DNA of 64,000 nucleotides from contig CM047805.1 of the NCBI GenBank assembly GCA_026214975.1, positions 8,084,463 to 8,148,462 of the forward strand, in the 5' to 3' direction. The position numbers and the translations under genes are program-made. Below the pieces are notes generated by a model. The model was not told where the DNA came from. It did no database searches and saw only the letters and a program-made list of their open reading frames with translations. Shown here piece by piece: positions 11,305 to 23,134 of this stretch (position 1 is the stretch's first letter; every line of letters starts with the position of its first letter). This stretch comes from Gentiana macrophylla. Lineage: Eukaryota; Streptophyta; Magnoliopsida; Gentianales; Gentianaceae.

Positions 11305-12918
11305 TGTCACGGATTTTATTAATACGAAATAAACAAGTAATAAAACCGGTTAACCTCAAGTGCAAGGATCGTAGTATAGAGGCTATGCCGGGTCGATCTT
11401 ACGGGGAACTAGACTGTTGTTAATCCTAGCTTTTGTTTTAACTAACTATGTCACGAATCTAACCTAAACGAATAACTAACCTAAACAAATATGCAAAAAA
11501 AGTAACTAGACAGAGGATTGCTCCAATGCTAGGCAAGATTGGAAGCGATAAAAACTAAACTAAAGTAAAGTGCAGGAAAAGTAAACTAAAGCTAAACAAT
11601 TCAAGTTTTAAGGATTAAATCAAATTATAACGAACGAACAAGCAATTGATCCACCTATCCTATCAACATTCAATTCTAACTCGGATTAATTCGTGATCTC
11701 TACTCAAGTCGTGATTCACCTAATCAAAGGCATAAACTTCTACTCTCGTAGACGAGTTCGTTTTCTAATCTTTTATCTTTCGATGTTAAAGATTACGTCT
11801 TTCTAACCTAGGCGTGAAATCTTTCAATTCCTAATCTAGAAAATCAATCTAATAACTCTCGTTTTAGTTAGATCAAAGATCTATTCTTTTATCATGGTGA
11901 TCTAGGGTTGACATGACTCTCATCACATAACCAATCATCAAAGCAAGCATCTTTCGATGTAATTGCAATACACAATAATAAACAATGATAAAAGAAACAA
12001 CTTCGAAGTAGAAACTCACGACTTAATCACGAACAAAACTGAATTGTTGATGGACGGCTTCACAACGCTTGTTCAAAGAGGGATTAGCCTCTTAGCATCC
12101 TTTGAAAGCTTGAAATTGACGAATTAAAGAACATAAATCTACCTAATCTAATCTAGAAATTAAAGTGCATAAACTGGAAGAAAATAGGGTAAAAACGCAG
12201 CCTGAGCCGCCCCTAAGATATTAGGGTTCGAATTGTATGATTAGGGTTTGGGAAATCGCGCCTATTTATAGATTTTTAGGTCGGTTTCACTGAGTCGGTG
12301 CCGTGGGCGCCCGTCCACTATCTTGACGCTCGTCCAGCCTCTATGAACGGAGAATGAACGCTCGTTGAGCGCCGTCTGAACTCTCTCGAATGTAAAATAC
12401 GATTCTGGACGCCAGTTCACTTTTATGGACGCCCGTCCACTACCTTGCTCTAGTATTTTGCTCATAACTTCACTTCTAGGGCTCCAAATGAGGTGATTCA
12501 ACATGCGTTGGAAAGCTATTGCAATCCTCTACAACTTTCATCAAGACAACTTTCCCTGAAAGTGCCTACAAGTGTGGACAAAATCCCCATGAAGTGCCTG
12601 GTTCCGGTTTCTTCAATGATTCTTCACTTAAACATCTTTCAACTCTTCCATCTTCATGTGATCATCGTTTAAGCTCCTTACTCATCATGAAAACGTACCT
12701 AACAACATGATAGAAACATGCAAAATGTAACATCATACGATTAAACATAAAACACCGATAAAATCACGTAAATATCTCGATTTTGCATTTAAACACATTT
12801 AAAACTCGTTTGCTCAATAAATCTAATAAGCACTTACTTTTCTATGCAATTTATCAGATTATGGGAGAAATCGTTACTTAAATATAACGGTATAAATCAC
12901 ATAAAATCACCCTTAACA
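11305..12918 (-). repeat. 3' LTR of inner Athila element
   Basis: 1614 bp, plus-strand ends TGTCACGGAT and CCCTTAACA. Near-identical to 21518-23129. TATA box at 12263-12270 (minus). A palindromic word cluster of the TGGACGCCCGTCCA type lies at 12301-12440, partly damaged relative to the other LTR. Confidence 0.93.
12263..12270 (-). promoter_or_regulatory. LTR TATA box, inner element 3' LTR
   Basis: TATAAATA followed by GGCGCG in the element sense. The counterpart in the 5' LTR is at 22474-22481. The palindrome cluster lies just upstream in element sense. Confidence 0.65.
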
Positions 12919-12931
12919 ACTCCCCACACTT
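12919..12931 (-). other. Polypurine tract of inner element
   Basis: AAGTGTGGGGAGT on the minus strand, directly beside the 3' LTR, of the usual Athila type. Confidence 0.75.
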
Positions 12932-14462
12932 AAACCTTGCTCGTCCCGAGCAAAACAAAACAAAATCAAGCTCGAGATAGTATAGACATCTCAACAAATA
13001 TAACATATATTCAATAACTTAGAAGTTCACCATCGTGTGTGTGCATAGCCATAGAAAACTTCCACTAAATCCAAACTTGAGGAACTCAAAGTAAAACTAG
13101 CTAATACCCCTCGTAGACTAGCAATAAATGACACTCATAAGATGCACCTACAAACGTGACATATCCCGAAAAGAATGATCGAATATATCTAGGGCCTTTC
13201 TCAAATACTCGGAGGATAATCCCTACAACATATCTATCGGTTTATCTTTGGGGATAAGATTAACGAAAGACTAAGTCTTATATTCATTTCATAACCAATT
13301 TCAAGTTGATTTAATTACTTCACATTTAAACACACATCGAATGAGCTATTGCCCCCGTCATAGCGAGAATAGGACATACGTGGTATACCCTACCTTACTC
13401 AAATCATAAAGCAGACTTCTTCCTCGATCGTCGTGAGCTTTTAGTCATCATAGTGGTATAGGACATACGTGGTATACCCTACCTCACTCAAATCATCGAC
13501 TAGCTTTCGACACACACGAATAATTTCATATTAATTCAACTTTTTCAAATGGACAATAGTTACGTGTACTCATCACATTCAAACTTCTAGATATTCACAG
13601 TATATCATACTTCGGAACTAAATACAAACTATCATAAATCTCACGATATGCACGTAGCACTAAGCACATGACTTATAAGATAATCAAAAATCACTAATCC
13701 AAAACGGGTATAACTTTATAAAAATAGCTCATCGCTTCACTATGGCTCGTGAAAAATAATTCGGGTGAATCAACTAACTTACGGAACATATGGCATATAG
13801 CATCGATGAATATAACAAACCGAACAAAACATGCATTGCTCACTCGAGACAAAACAAAAATTTTGAAAATTTAGCTCATTTTAGCATAGAAATAATATCA
13901 TATGAGCAAATGTGTAGATACATATCGACAAATCCTCCCCACACTTAAATTACAACATGTCCCCATGTTGTGCGAATCTAAGAAAAAGAAAACTTAGCCG
14001 ATTTGTCGGTCGAATGGGGCAATTCGAAATGCTTCAAGTCGATCCGAAATGCTCAAGAAGGCGATGATCGTGGACCATCCACCGGAAAACTGCTATCATC
14101 TAAAACTCACAAAGGCTAATGCAAATACCCTACACTCATGAAAAACAAAGAAATACCTCGGGGGAAACAAGGGATTATATCATATCGTGGAGAAGAGATA
14201 AATAAAGAAAATTCGAGATTGCAAAACATCCACAGCAGTGCCTCAACAAAAATAGCAGATTTTAGTCATAATACCAATTCAACCCTTTATTAAAACAGAA
14301 ACAAATTCAAATACAAAACCTAGAAAAAAAATAAAATCCGAGCCTACGAGAAACCTACAGTAGCTCGAAAAAACTAAAAAAAAAAAATAAAACAAAAGAA
14401 AAGAGTGGGTTGCCTCCCACCAAGCGCTTTGTTTAACGTCGAGAGCCCGACGCAATGAAAGC
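12932..14462 (-). other. 3' non-coding region of inner Athila element
   Basis: About 1.5 kb between integrase and PPT without a convincing gene. The first kilobase matches the outer element's internal region. A stem-loop of the conserved-loop type (arms CGAGC/GCTCG) is at 14339-14367. Next to it at 14406-14455 is a stretch containing GTTGCCTCCCACCAAGCGC, a phrase common in the 3' region of Athila/Tat elements. I see no envelope-like ORF here. Confidence 0.6.
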
Positions 14463-14849
14463 TCAGCCTGGATCATGCCATTTGACTTTTCTGCCAGCCA
14501 CTACCTCGTGTAAGCTCGAATCAGTAGTGTGGCTGCAGAAACAACAGCGAACACATGGGGTCAAATCTTTGATAGCTCTCCAAACCCGCTTAAACTTCCC
14601 CATGGTCGATCTCTTCTTTGCCAGCTTCCTCTTAAGTTGTTGCTCTTTGAAAAACTCTTCCATATCCCAACTACCTGCTAGAACTTCCTCTGATTTACCA
14701 CAACCGTTATCCTCCGAAAACAAGTCTGGCGAAAATTCGTCAAACTCATCGACTTTAGGGGCGCTACACCCGAGGATATCGAGAAAACGAACAGTCAAAG
14801 GCTTTACCTTGGGTTCACCAATGTAATGCTTGCATCTCTGACCATTCAC
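14463..14849 (-). pseudogene. Integrase C-terminal tail, frame-shifted (inner element)
   Basis: A 128-residue minus-strand frame. It starts with a segment reading VNGQRCKHYIGE in the broader frame, which in Athila polyproteins follows the LRTRWSGPF segment at the end of integrase. The sequence between 14850 and 14940 encodes that segment in another frame, so one or two frameshifts separate this tail from the main integrase ORF. The rest is lysine- and acid-rich with no recognised domain. Confidence 0.6.
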
Positions 14850-14939
14850 TCGAACGGTTGATCACCATAACCGTCAGCGATTCTAGAACGCCTCCAGAAT
14901 GACTCGGAGAATCTCGAAGGACCGGACCAACGTGTGTCC

Positions 14940-16169
14940 TCAACTTTCCAGAAACAAATGCAACCTGGAATTGTAGAGTAACACTTGCTCTCCGACTTTG
15001 AATTCTCGCTTTTTAATTTTCGCATCGTGGAGGAGTTTCATCTTTTCCTTACTAATCCTGGCACTTTCGTAAGCTTGGAGTCTAAATTCGTCTAATTCAT
15101 GCAACTGCTGCAGTCGGTGTTTGCCACAGGATTGCGAGTCGAAGTTAAGAAACTTGGTAGCCCAATACGCCCTGTGCTCTAACTCAACTGGCAGGTGGCA
15201 TGATTTACCATAAACCATCTGGTAGGGTGATGTACCCATGAGGGTCTTATAGGCAGTCCTATATGCCCATAGTACATCATCCAACTTTAGACTCCAGTCC
15301 TTTCTATGACTGTTCACTGTTTTCTCCAGGATCTTCTTCAAGCTCTGGTTGCTTCGCTCAACCTGACCACTAGTCATCGGATGATACGGTGTTCCAGTTT
15401 TGTGACGAACACCATACTTCTCGAGGACTTTTTCCAAAGGCCGGTTACAAAAGTGTGTCCCTTCATCACTGATCAAGGCACGTGGACATCCAAACCTCAC
15501 AAAGATATTTTTCTTCAAAAATTTCATGACCGTTTTATGATCATTGTGAGGAGTGGCAATTGCCTCCACCCATTTCGAAACATAATCAACGCAGACTAAG
15601 ATGTATTTGTTGCCACACGATGATGGGAATGGTCCCATAAAATCGATGCCCCAAACATCAAAGACTTCGCATTCAAGGATGGGTTTCAACGGCATGTCAA
15701 ACCGCCTTGTCAAAGCTCCGGTTCTTTGGCAACGATCACAAGCTTTGCAGAAAGCTTCTGCGTCCTTAAAGATCGTGGGCCAATAGAAACCGGACTGGAA
15801 GATCTTCGCAACCGTTTTCCAAGGACCAAAGTGACCACCTGTGGGTCCACTATGGCATTGCTCGATTATATCGCGTTGCTCGGATTCTGGAACACATCTC
15901 CTAAGCAAACCATCTTTACAGATCTTGAAAAGATAAGGTTCATCCCAAACGAAATATTTCATATCAGAGAAGAACTTCTTCTTCTCTTGATAAGACATTT
16001 CAGGATCAAGGTATTTGGCATGAAGGTAGTTGACAATGGAGGAGTACCAAGGAACATCTGGAGAGCGGCCATCGATCAACATGATGTTTTCTAGAGGAAA
16101 GTAAAGATCTATATCATCTGGTTCACCCTTTTCCTCACTTAACATCCTGGAAACATGATCCGTCACCAC
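14940..16169 (-). CDS. Athila-type integrase
   Basis: A 409-residue frame covering most of the gypsy integrase, which joins element cDNA to chromosomal DNA. The N-terminal zinc-binding HHCC motif is visible as H106, H113, C141 and C144. The catalytic DDE triad is visible as D176 (GIDFMGP), D235 ([10 protein letters not shown]) and E271 (GQVERSNQ), with D-35-E spacing as in the family. The C-terminal segment with VLLYNSRL precedes a frameshift, and the chain continues out of frame to about 14463. The start methionine is internal: upstream RNase H sequence belongs to the same polyprotein, broken by indels at about 16170-16300. Of all the inner-element genes, this is the best preserved. Confidence 0.9.
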   Translation of the reverse strand: MVTDHVSRMLSEEKGEPDDIDLYFPLENIMLIDGRSPDVPWYSSIVNYLHAKYLDPEMSYQEKKKFFSDMKYFVWDEPYLFKICKDGLLRRCVPESEQRDIIEQCHSGPTGGHFGPWKTVAKIFQSGFYWPTIFKDAEAFCKACDRCQRTGALTRRFDMPLKPILECEVFDVWGIDFMGPFPSSCGNKYILVCVDYVSKWVEAIATPHNDHKTVMKFLKKNIFVRFGCPRALISDEGTHFCNRPLEKVLEKYGVRHKTGTPYHPMTSGQVERSNQSLKKILEKTVNSHRKDWSLKLDDVLWAYRTAYKTLMGTSPYQMVYGKSCHLPVELEHRAYWATKFLNFDSQSCGKHRLQQLHELDEFRLQAYESARISKEKMKLLHDAKIKKREFKVGEQVLLYNSRLHLFLES

Positions 16170-16296
16170 GTTCTCACCGCCTTCTTATCTTTGATTTGAG
16201 CGTCAAACTCTTGGAGGGTCGGTATCCAACGCAGTAAGCGCGTTTAGCTTCCTTTTTGGTCATGAGATATCGCAGCGGCGTGGTCGATCCACACAA

Positions 16297-16710
16297 TCAC
16301 TTGAGCACCCGAAGAAGTAACTCACGGAACTTGTCCATAGCAAACACTACGACCAATAACTCCTTTTTTGGTAGTCGATAGTTAACTTGCGAAGGATTCA
16401 ACGTGTGGTGGCGTAATAGATAGGCTTGGAACTTTCCTTCGATGCATTGTTCTAAGACTCGCACTAACAAAGATAGTTGGATGCATCGCACATAAGCTCA
16501 AAGGGCAAGTTCGATCTGCGATATGAGGATTGGAGCGGATATTAACCGATTCTTGAGCTCCTCAAACGCTTGTTTGCGCTTTTCATCGAAATTGAACTCA
16601 ACGTCTTCCTTGGCGAGCAGAGTAGATAGGGGCTTGGCTACTTTGGAAAAATCTTGGATGAATCTCCTATAAAACCGACATGTCCGAGGAAACCTCGACT
16701 TCGCGTACAT
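16297..16710 (-). pseudogene. Ribonuclease H domain, broken (inner element)
   Basis: Two overlapping minus frames (16297-16491 and 16498-16710) carry the connection and RNase H region that degrades the RNA strand of the hybrid. Visible pieces are CRFYRRFIQDFSKVAKPLS, joining RT to RNase H, and YRLPKKELLVVVFAMDKFR, corresponding to the family's [19 protein letters not shown]. Acidic residues of the first part cannot be followed because of frameshifts near 16495. Breaks separate it from RT upstream and integrase downstream. Confidence 0.75.
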
Positions 16711-17536
16711 TCTTAGGATAACTCATCTTCTCAATAGCTTCAACCTTGGCCCTATCGACTTCTATACCTTTGGCGGACACTTTGTGGCCAAGAACTATCC
16801 CCTCATCGACCATAAAATGGCATTTTTCCCAATTGAGTACTAAGTCCTTTTCCACACATCTAGACAACACCTGATCAAGATTATTTAGGCAGTCATCAAA
16901 GGATTGACCAAAGACCGAGAAATCATCCATAAAAATCTCCATGCACTTTTCAACTAGCCCGTCAAAGATTGCCATCATACACCTTTGAAAGGTGGCCGGG
17001 GCATTACAGAGACCAAATGGCATCCGCCTGTAAGCGAATGTCCCATAAGGGCAAGTGAAAGTGGTCTTCTCTTGGTCAACAGGATCGATGGGTATCTGGA
17101 AGTATCCTGAATATCCATCCAGGAAGCAGTAGAATGCGTGCCCTGCTAGACGCTCAAGCATCTGATCAATGAATGGAAGGGGGAAATGATCTTTCATTGT
17201 GACCTCATTGAGTTTTCTGTAGTCAATACAGACTCTATAGCCTGTAACTAGCCTCAATGCTATCTCCTCTCCCTTCTCATTTTTCTCAATCGTAATTCCA
17301 CCTTTTTTGGGGACTACCTGAGTCGGGGACACCCACTCACTATCAGCAATGGCGTATATGATACCCATATCTAGAAGCTTAATAATTTCCTTTTTACGAC
17401 TTCTTGCATATGAGGTTGAGCCTCCTCTGGTCAATTTTCTAACACATTTTGCACCCTCCTCGCCTTGATCTTGTGCATATGAGATGTCGGGAGATATCCT
17501 CGGATATCTCCCACCGCCATCCAAAGGCTTTTTCAT
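16667..17536 (-). CDS. Athila-type reverse transcriptase
   Basis: A 289-residue frame with a nearly complete RT domain. In order: KKEIIKLLDMGIIYAIADSEWVSP at about 48-71, VCIDYRKLN at 102-110, FCFLDGYSGY-like segment ending near 145, MPFGLCNAPATFQRCM at 172-187, and the catalytic FMDDFSVFG at 202-210. Two of the catalytic aspartates are in FMDD and one in FLDGYSGY. The first 45 residues look frame-shifted. The frame ends where it should enter the RNase H connection. The enzyme copies element RNA inside cytoplasmic particles, primed by tRNA-Asp. Confidence 0.92.
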   Translation of the reverse strand: MKKPLDGGGRYPRISPDISYAQDQGEEGAKCVRKLTRGGSTSYARSRKKEIIKLLDMGIIYAIADSEWVSPTQVVPKKGGITIEKNEKGEEIALRLVTGYRVCIDYRKLNEVTMKDHFPLPFIDQMLERLAGHAFYCFLDGYSGYFQIPIDPVDQEKTTFTCPYGTFAYRRMPFGLCNAPATFQRCMMAIFDGLVEKCMEIFMDDFSVFGQSFDDCLNNLDQVLSRCVEKDLVLNWEKCHFMVDEGIVLGHKVSAKGIEVDRAKVEAIEKMSYPKNVREVEVSSDMSVL

Positions 17537-18373
17537 TTTTGCGCAAGGCGTTTAACAATTTAAGCTCTCTATACGAGATAGCTTGGCGAGATGATCAAAG
17601 GAAGCTTGTCACCTTCTCTCGAAATACATACTTAAGATGTTTAGGCAACGACTTGAGAACCAAGTCTACAGGGGTTCCTCTAGACTTGATTTAAGATCAC
17701 CACTCTTCAACTCAACATCGCCGAGCTTACTTAGTGGTCCCACTTGCCAAGGCTTCTTCTCTTAGCTCATCCTCAAAATCACCGCTAATCGGTCTAGATT
17801 GACCACACCATGATTATTCGATTATCAATCAATCGCTCATATTCTCGCTTCTACAGCCAAGACTTGCTTATCCATGAAGTCATTGAAGTCATCGACGTCT
17901 CCTCAATGGAATGTAACCGGTTGGAGAACCGGAAGGTACATTGATAGATTTAAAACACCAGTAACTCACCTCCTGGTCACCAACTCGAATGGTCACGTGC
18001 CCACCATCACAATCGATGAGGGCTCTAGTGTAGATAGAAAAGGTCTTCCGAGAATCAAAGGGACACTTTCACTTTTCTCAATATCCAAGACGTGCAGTCA
18101 AGCGGAAAGGTAAACCTATCTATTTGAACCAATACGTCCCTTAAGATTCTGAAGCTTTCTTAGAGGACCTATCGTGAACCGCAAATTCATGGTCGTGGGT
18201 TCTAGAAGACTTTGTAAACCCAAACCTGCACACACGATAATGGCATCAAGGCGATAGATGCACCCAGTCACATAAGGAATTTGGGAAGACTAGTCCTCCC
18301 ATCCGCAATGTGAGCACAAATTTTCCGGGTCGCTTGATTGGTAAGCCTTCATAACTCGACTGGAGAACACTCC
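17537..18373 (-). pseudogene. Retroviral-type aspartic protease, degenerate (inner element)
   Basis: Between gag and RT, scattered frames carry protease signs. A segment reading VPLILGRPFLSTLEPS at about 18000-18060 is the conserved flap/ILGRPFL region of Athila proteases. Upstream, around 18150-18240, lies the position of the active site, where Athila-3 has DLGASVNLMP. Here the DLGA is not readable. Many short frames and altered CAG/CTG-rich words suggest decay, assembly errors, or both. Confidence 0.6.
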
Positions 18374-19913
18374 TTACCAACCGCTTGATCCATTCACCGC
18401 TAACTTCTTCTTGGAAGATACAACATCCTTGATGAACTTTGTATACTTAGGCATCTCGACCAAGACCTCGGATAATGGCAGATTTACTCGAGTATTTTTA
18501 GAAGGTTTAGCACCTTCTCGTACTTTTGTCTTCAACCAAAGGAATGTTGCTCTTCCTCGGTGGAAACGGAAGCTTCTTGAGATCACTCTCGGAAAAGACT
18601 CTCTTTGAGGATGCTGTGATAGCTTTGTCTTCCAAATCCTTCCACCGAACCGTCTTTTGAAGCTTTCGTAGTCGTGGATCGACCACCGACTTTCTTTTCC
18701 TTTTTCAGTCCTCGAGGATCGACCACTTGAGGATTTCCAACTTTTTCACTTCTCGGAACAGCGACCACGAGATTTCCAACCTTTTCACCTATCGGGATCA
18801 CCACCGATTACTTGCTTGCGGCCAAGGGATGATGGGTGCTCAACTTCCCTCCGCCTTATCAATGGCGGGGAGGGGCTAGTGGTTTCCCTGAAAGCCGGGG
18901 GACCACTCACCGTGTACCGCTTAAACTCATTGTCTTGGCCTCCTCTTGTCCATAATGCATTGTTGGTACGAGGTCAGTACATTGGCTGCTACTTAAATCG
19001 GCCCGAGCAACATGACCGCCCTAGGATTTTTCTCGTAAAGCGGGCGGATGCCGGGGGGTCTTGATGCTAACTGCTCACCACCACCTATCTGTCTTTCAAG
19101 GTTCTTATTGGTACTCATCGAGAGTTGAATGTTCTTGTTTTGCTCCTCTTTGAATGAGTTCCACTCACCTGAGGTCATTGGAATCCGAGGGCCTTGAGAA
19201 TTGGAAAAATTTGATTTTGTGGTCATTGGGCCGATTCGATAATTGGAATTGGAAATGGAGGGCCAATTACGATTAAACCTTTGTGTTTGATTGGAAAAAT
19301 TAGAGTTTGGGTTACGATTATAACCAGGGTTTCTATTGAAGTTCGAATTAGATTAAATCCAAGTGATTAAAAACCCTTGGTTTTGGAAATTGTTCGCCGG
19401 AGAATTGGTTGTTGAATCTCCGATTTGTCCGGCCAGAAAGCATTGACTTCCGCATTCGCCCAATCATGGGACGAAGCGGCGATATGCCCGTCTTTGTCAC
19501 ATACTTGGCATGTGATTGGATTATCTTGTCCATAGTCATGAAACAGCATTGACTTGCTTGGCGAGGGGAAGAAAATTGACATTGGCGATCCATATGGCGG
19601 TCGGCGACAAAGATGCTTCACGATGCTGAACTTGAGAGTTACGTGAAAGTGAAGGAGTCGATAACTCGGGTAGGGGCCCGTGTGAGAGGTCATCGGTTGA
19701 GAAGGTGCCATCTGCTTTGCGAGTATGGCAACAAGACTTGCATAGTCACCTCTTCGACCTTGGGAGGCGGAGGAGGTGCTTGAATGGCTTGATAAGAGGG
19801 GCATAATTGTACTTGGCAATGTCTTGAACAATGCCCAACCCTCCTCAGTGTTTTCTTGAAATGCCCCACGGAGGAACTATTGACCATGCCCTTTGTGAGC
19901 TCGGTCAATCCCA
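18374..19913 (-). pseudogene. Athila gag C-terminal half, broken
   Basis: Overlapping short minus frames (18374-18586, 18583-18804, 18993-19226, 19348-19593, 19367-19831, 19690-19947) together cover the linker between the gag capsid-like domain and protease. One frame holds CQVCDKDGHIA at about 19485-19520, a zinc-knuckle remnant with C-x2-C-x4-H but no clear final cysteine. Another holds LPLSEVLVEMPKYTKFIKD at about 18445-18505, which in Athila precedes the protease. A proline-rich stretch APPPPPK lies near 19760. No continuous frame. Confidence 0.65.
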
Positions 19914-20360
19914 TCAAGAAAGTATGGACTTGCCTTTGCTTTGGCAAGCCATGATGGGGACACTTGCGCAGAGAGACTTAAACCTTTTCCACGCATCAAA
20001 GAATGACTCATTTTCCAAATGACGGAATGTGAAGATTTCGTTCAGACAGTGGGCTGTTTTTGAAGGAGGAAAGTATTGACTTAGAAATTCCTTCTCGAGC
20101 TCCGCCCACGTAGTGATGGATTCAGAGGGGAGAGAGTGATACCACTCGAGTGCCTCCCCCCGTAAGGAAAATGGAAATAGTTTAAGCTTGATGGCGTCCT
20201 CACTCACACCTTGGATACGGGTAGTACCGCATATTTGCAAGAATGTGTGTAAGTGAGTGTGGGGTTTTCGGATGGGAAACCATGGAAAATTGATGCATCT
20301 TTGCATCATATGTATAAGTCCGGGTTTAAGCTCGAAGTTTGGAGCGATAATGGTAGGCAT
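19914..20360 (-). CDS. Athila gag, capsid-like (Retrotrans_gag) domain
   Basis: A 148-residue frame. NFELKPGLIHMMQ at 8-20 and the block DAIKLKLFPFSLRGEALEWY at 55-74 are hallmarks of the Athila gag domain, which builds the particle shell. The usual short segment between them is partly garbled (residues 21-35), indicating a local frameshift. The frame is cut near 19914, beyond which gag continues in other frames. The true start may lie slightly upstream, since Athila gag proteins usually begin before the NFELKP segment. Confidence 0.85.
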   Translation of the reverse strand: MPTIIAPNFELKPGLIHMMQRCINFPWFPIRKPHTHLHTFLQICGTTRIQGVSEDAIKLKLFPFSLRGEALEWYHSLPSESITTWAELEKEFLSQYFPPSKTAHCLNEIFTFRHLENESFFDAWKRFKSLCASVPIMACQSKGKSILS

Positions 20361-21493
20361 GACGATAGCCGGGTTGATGGTGATTGCACGGGCATGGCAT
20401 AGTCGGCCAACGTCCGTCTATCTTCCGCCGCCATTATTACTATTCTTTCGATTTCTCTGAAAGATATTGCTCAAATTCTTGATCTAGAGCGTTTCCTTCG
20501 TCGAAACGAAGTCTCCGCGTATTGGGTCGGACTATGGTCCGCTCGGGTCGAGGAATAGATTAGTGGTGCCTTATGACTACGAGTTTGCATAAACCGAACA
20601 CCAACTCAAGGTGTTGAGCAAGAAAGGATAGAAAGTGACGAAAGGACAGATCAGACAGAGGGAAAGGATAACTAAACCTAGAGGAATCAAAAACTACGAA
20701 ACTTAACTACGAAAAATTTAAAAACAGAAAAACAGGAAACACTAAAAACGTGTTGAAATCTTCTGAGCCCAAAATGGAAGGGAAAACAGTGGATTTTGAC
20801 CTCGAAAACGGTGTCGGACGGCCTCCGGCGGTCTGCCACGCGTCGTCGGCGTCGGAACGAGCTTTCGAATTGGGGTCTGCGCGCGCCAATCCGATACTCG
20901 AGCCGAAAGTTATGGCCAAAATACTATCAAGTGCTAAACGGACCCTTTTATCCTAAAATTTGATCGTGAAAGGTGTGGAGTAAGATGATTCAACCTTAGA
21001 TGTCACCGAATCAACGTGGAAACTAGAAAGGATAGAAACAAAAACCCTACCTACGAAACGACACTGAAACAGGAGGACAGACGGGCGTCCAAGGTCCTGG
21101 GCGGGCGTCTGCCTGAGGTTGAAGTGGACGGCGTTCGAAAAACGAGCGCTCGCCTGAGGGGTCGAAGCGAAACGAGTTGAAATTTTTACGGTGGGCGGGC
21201 GTTCATAGGTATGGGCGCTGTTCATATGCAAAATTTTCCGAAAAGAAACGAAACGATTTGAGAATAGAGAGAAAAGTAAAGAAAACAGAGCAGAAAACAG
21301 GAGGAGAAAAACTAATCACTAATGAAACTTTAACCCTAATCTAAAACACCAATATCCTAACTACTTAAAGGTTAATCTTCCTAGGAATCGACCTAAAAGC
21401 AGGATTAAAACGCAGAAAGCGAAAAAAAAAAAAGCTGAACTAACACGTAAAAGCGAAAAACAAACAAAAACAAAAACTAGGCAAACCGTCCGG
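20361..21493 (-). other. Leader of inner Athila element
   Basis: About 1.1 kb between PBS and gag with no supported gene. It is purine-rich near 21240-21480. At 21080-21235 it carries half-sites and palindromes of the LTR word family (GACGGGCGTCC, GGGCGTTC, GGCGGGCGTCTG). The open frames at 20707-21231 overlap on both strands and show no domain. Confidence 0.6.
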
Positions 21494-21511
21494 TTCCCGA
21501 CAACGGCGCCA
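21494..21511 (-). other. Primer-binding site, tRNA-Asp type (inner element)
   Basis: TGGCGCCGTTGTCGGGAA on the minus strand, six bases from the 5' LTR end at 21518. It differs by one base from the outer element's site. Confidence 0.85.
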
Positions 21512-22473
21512 AAAACTTGTCACGGATTTTATTAATACGAAATAAACAAGTAATAAAACCGGTTAACCTCAAGTGCAAGGATCGTAGTATATAGAGGCTA
21601 TGCCGGGTCGATCTTACGGGAACTAGACTATTGTTAATCCTAGCTTTTGTTTTAACTAACTATGTCACGAATCTAACCTAAACGAATAACTAACCTAAAC
21701 AAATATGCAAAAAGTAACTAGACAGAGGATTGCTCCAATGCTAGGCAAGATTGGAAGCGATAAAAACTAAACTAAAGTAAAGTGCGTGAAAAGTAAACTA
21801 AAGCTAAACAATTCAAGTTTTAAGGATTAAATCAAATTATAACGAGCGAACAAGCAATTGATCCACCTATCCTATCAACATTCAATTCTAACTCGGATTA
21901 ATTCGTGATCTCTACTCAAGTCGTGATTCACCTAATCAAAGGCATAAACTTCTACTCTCGTAGAGCGAGTTCGTTTTCTAATCTTTTATCTTTCGATGTT
22001 AAAGATTACGTCTTTCTAACCTAGGCGTGAAATCTTTCAATTCCTAATCTAGAAAATCAATCTAATAACTCGCTTTAGTTAGATCAAAGATCTATTCTTT
22101 TATCATGGTGATCTAGGGTTGACATGACTCTCATCACATAACCAATCATCAAAGCAAGCATCTTTCGATGTAATTGCAATACACAATAATAAACAATGAT
22201 AAAAGAAACAACTTCGAAGTAGAAACTCACGACTTAATCACGAACAAAACTGAATTGTTGATGGACGGCTTCACAACGCTTGTTCAAAGAGGGATTAGCC
22301 TCTTAGCATCCTTTGAAAGCTTGAAATTGACGAATTAAAGAACATAAATCTACCTAATCTAATCTAGAAATTAAAGTGCATAAACTGGAAGAAAATAGGG
22401 TAAAAACGCAGCCTGAGCCGCCCCTAAGATATTAGGGTTCGAATTGTATGATTAGGGTTTGGGAAATCGCGCC

Positions 22474-22481
22474 TATTTATA
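22474..22481 (-). promoter_or_regulatory. LTR TATA box, inner element 5' LTR
   Basis: TATAAATA in the element sense, 34 bp downstream of the nearest palindrome. Because this is the 5' LTR, it is the likely promoter for genomic RNA of the element. Confidence 0.65.
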
Positions 22482-22514
22482 GATTTTTAGGTCGGTTTCG
22501 CTGAGTCGGTGCCG

Positions 22515-22651
22515 TGGACGCCCGTCCACTATCTTGGACGCTCGTCCAGCCTCTATGAACGGAGAATGAACGCTCGTTCAGAACGCGTCTGAACTCTCTG
22601 AATGTAAAATACGATTCTGGACGCCAGTTCACTTTTATGGACGCCCGTCCA
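22515..22651. repeat. Palindromic word cluster in LTR (TGGACGCCCGTCCA type)
   Basis: Four clean and at least two partial copies within 137 bp. Arms TGGACG and CGTCCA are perfectly complementary around CC or CT. They stand out as GC-rich in AT-rich LTR sequence. The counterpart in the 3' LTR is at 12301-12440. Confidence 0.88.
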
Positions 22652-23134
22652 CTACCTTGCTCTAGTATTTTGCTCATAACTTCACTTCTAGGGCTCCAAA
22701 TGAGGTGATTCAACATGCGTTGGAAAGCTATTTCAATCCTCTACAACTTTCATCAAGACAACTTTCCCTGAAAGTGCCTACAAGTGTGGACAAAATCCCC
22801 ATGAAGTGCCTGGTTCCGGTTTCTTCAATGATTCTTCACTTAAACATCTTTCAACTCTTCCATCTTCATGTGATCATCGTTTAAGCTCCTTACTCATCAT
22901 GAAAACGTACCTAACAACATGATAGAAACATGCAAAATGTAACATCATACGATTAAACATAAAACACCGATAAAATCACGTAAATATCTCGATTTTGCAT
23001 TTAAACACATTTAAAACTCGTTTGCTCAATAAATCTAATAAGCACTTACTTTTCTATGCAATTTATCAGATTATGGGAGAAATCGTTACGAAATATAACG
23101 GTATAAATCACATAAAATCACCCTTAACAAAAAC

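Larger units (their letters stand above)
11305..23129 (-). mobile_element. Athila-type gypsy retrotransposon (inner element)
   Basis: A complete 11,825-bp insertion with duplication AAAAC on both sides, inside the 5' LTR of the outer element. Parts in element sense: 5' LTR 21518-23129, tRNA-Asp type PBS, about 1.1 kb leader, gag, protease, RT, RNase H, integrase, 3' non-coding region, PPT, 3' LTR 11305-12918. The LTRs (1612 and 1614 bp) look nearly identical, with roughly a dozen differences by eye, so insertion is recent. Even so, gag and protease are broken by indels. RT and integrase keep long frames with catalytic residues. The gag sequence and RT style are those of the Athila lineage. 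Confidence 0.93.
21518..23129 (-). repeat. 5' LTR of inner Athila element
   Basis: 1612 bp, near-identical to 11305-12918. It has a TATA box at 22474-22481 (minus). Its palindromic cluster is cleaner than in the other LTR: TGGACGCCCGTCCA at 22515-22528 and 22638-22651, TGGACGCTCGTCCA at 22535-22548, TGAACGCTCGTTCA at 22567-22580. It ends CCCTTAACA, followed by duplication AAAAC. Confidence 0.93.

Noticed and set aside
14463..14826. Plus-strand gene overlapping the integrase tail
   Set aside because: Mirror frame of the minus-strand integrase C-terminus.
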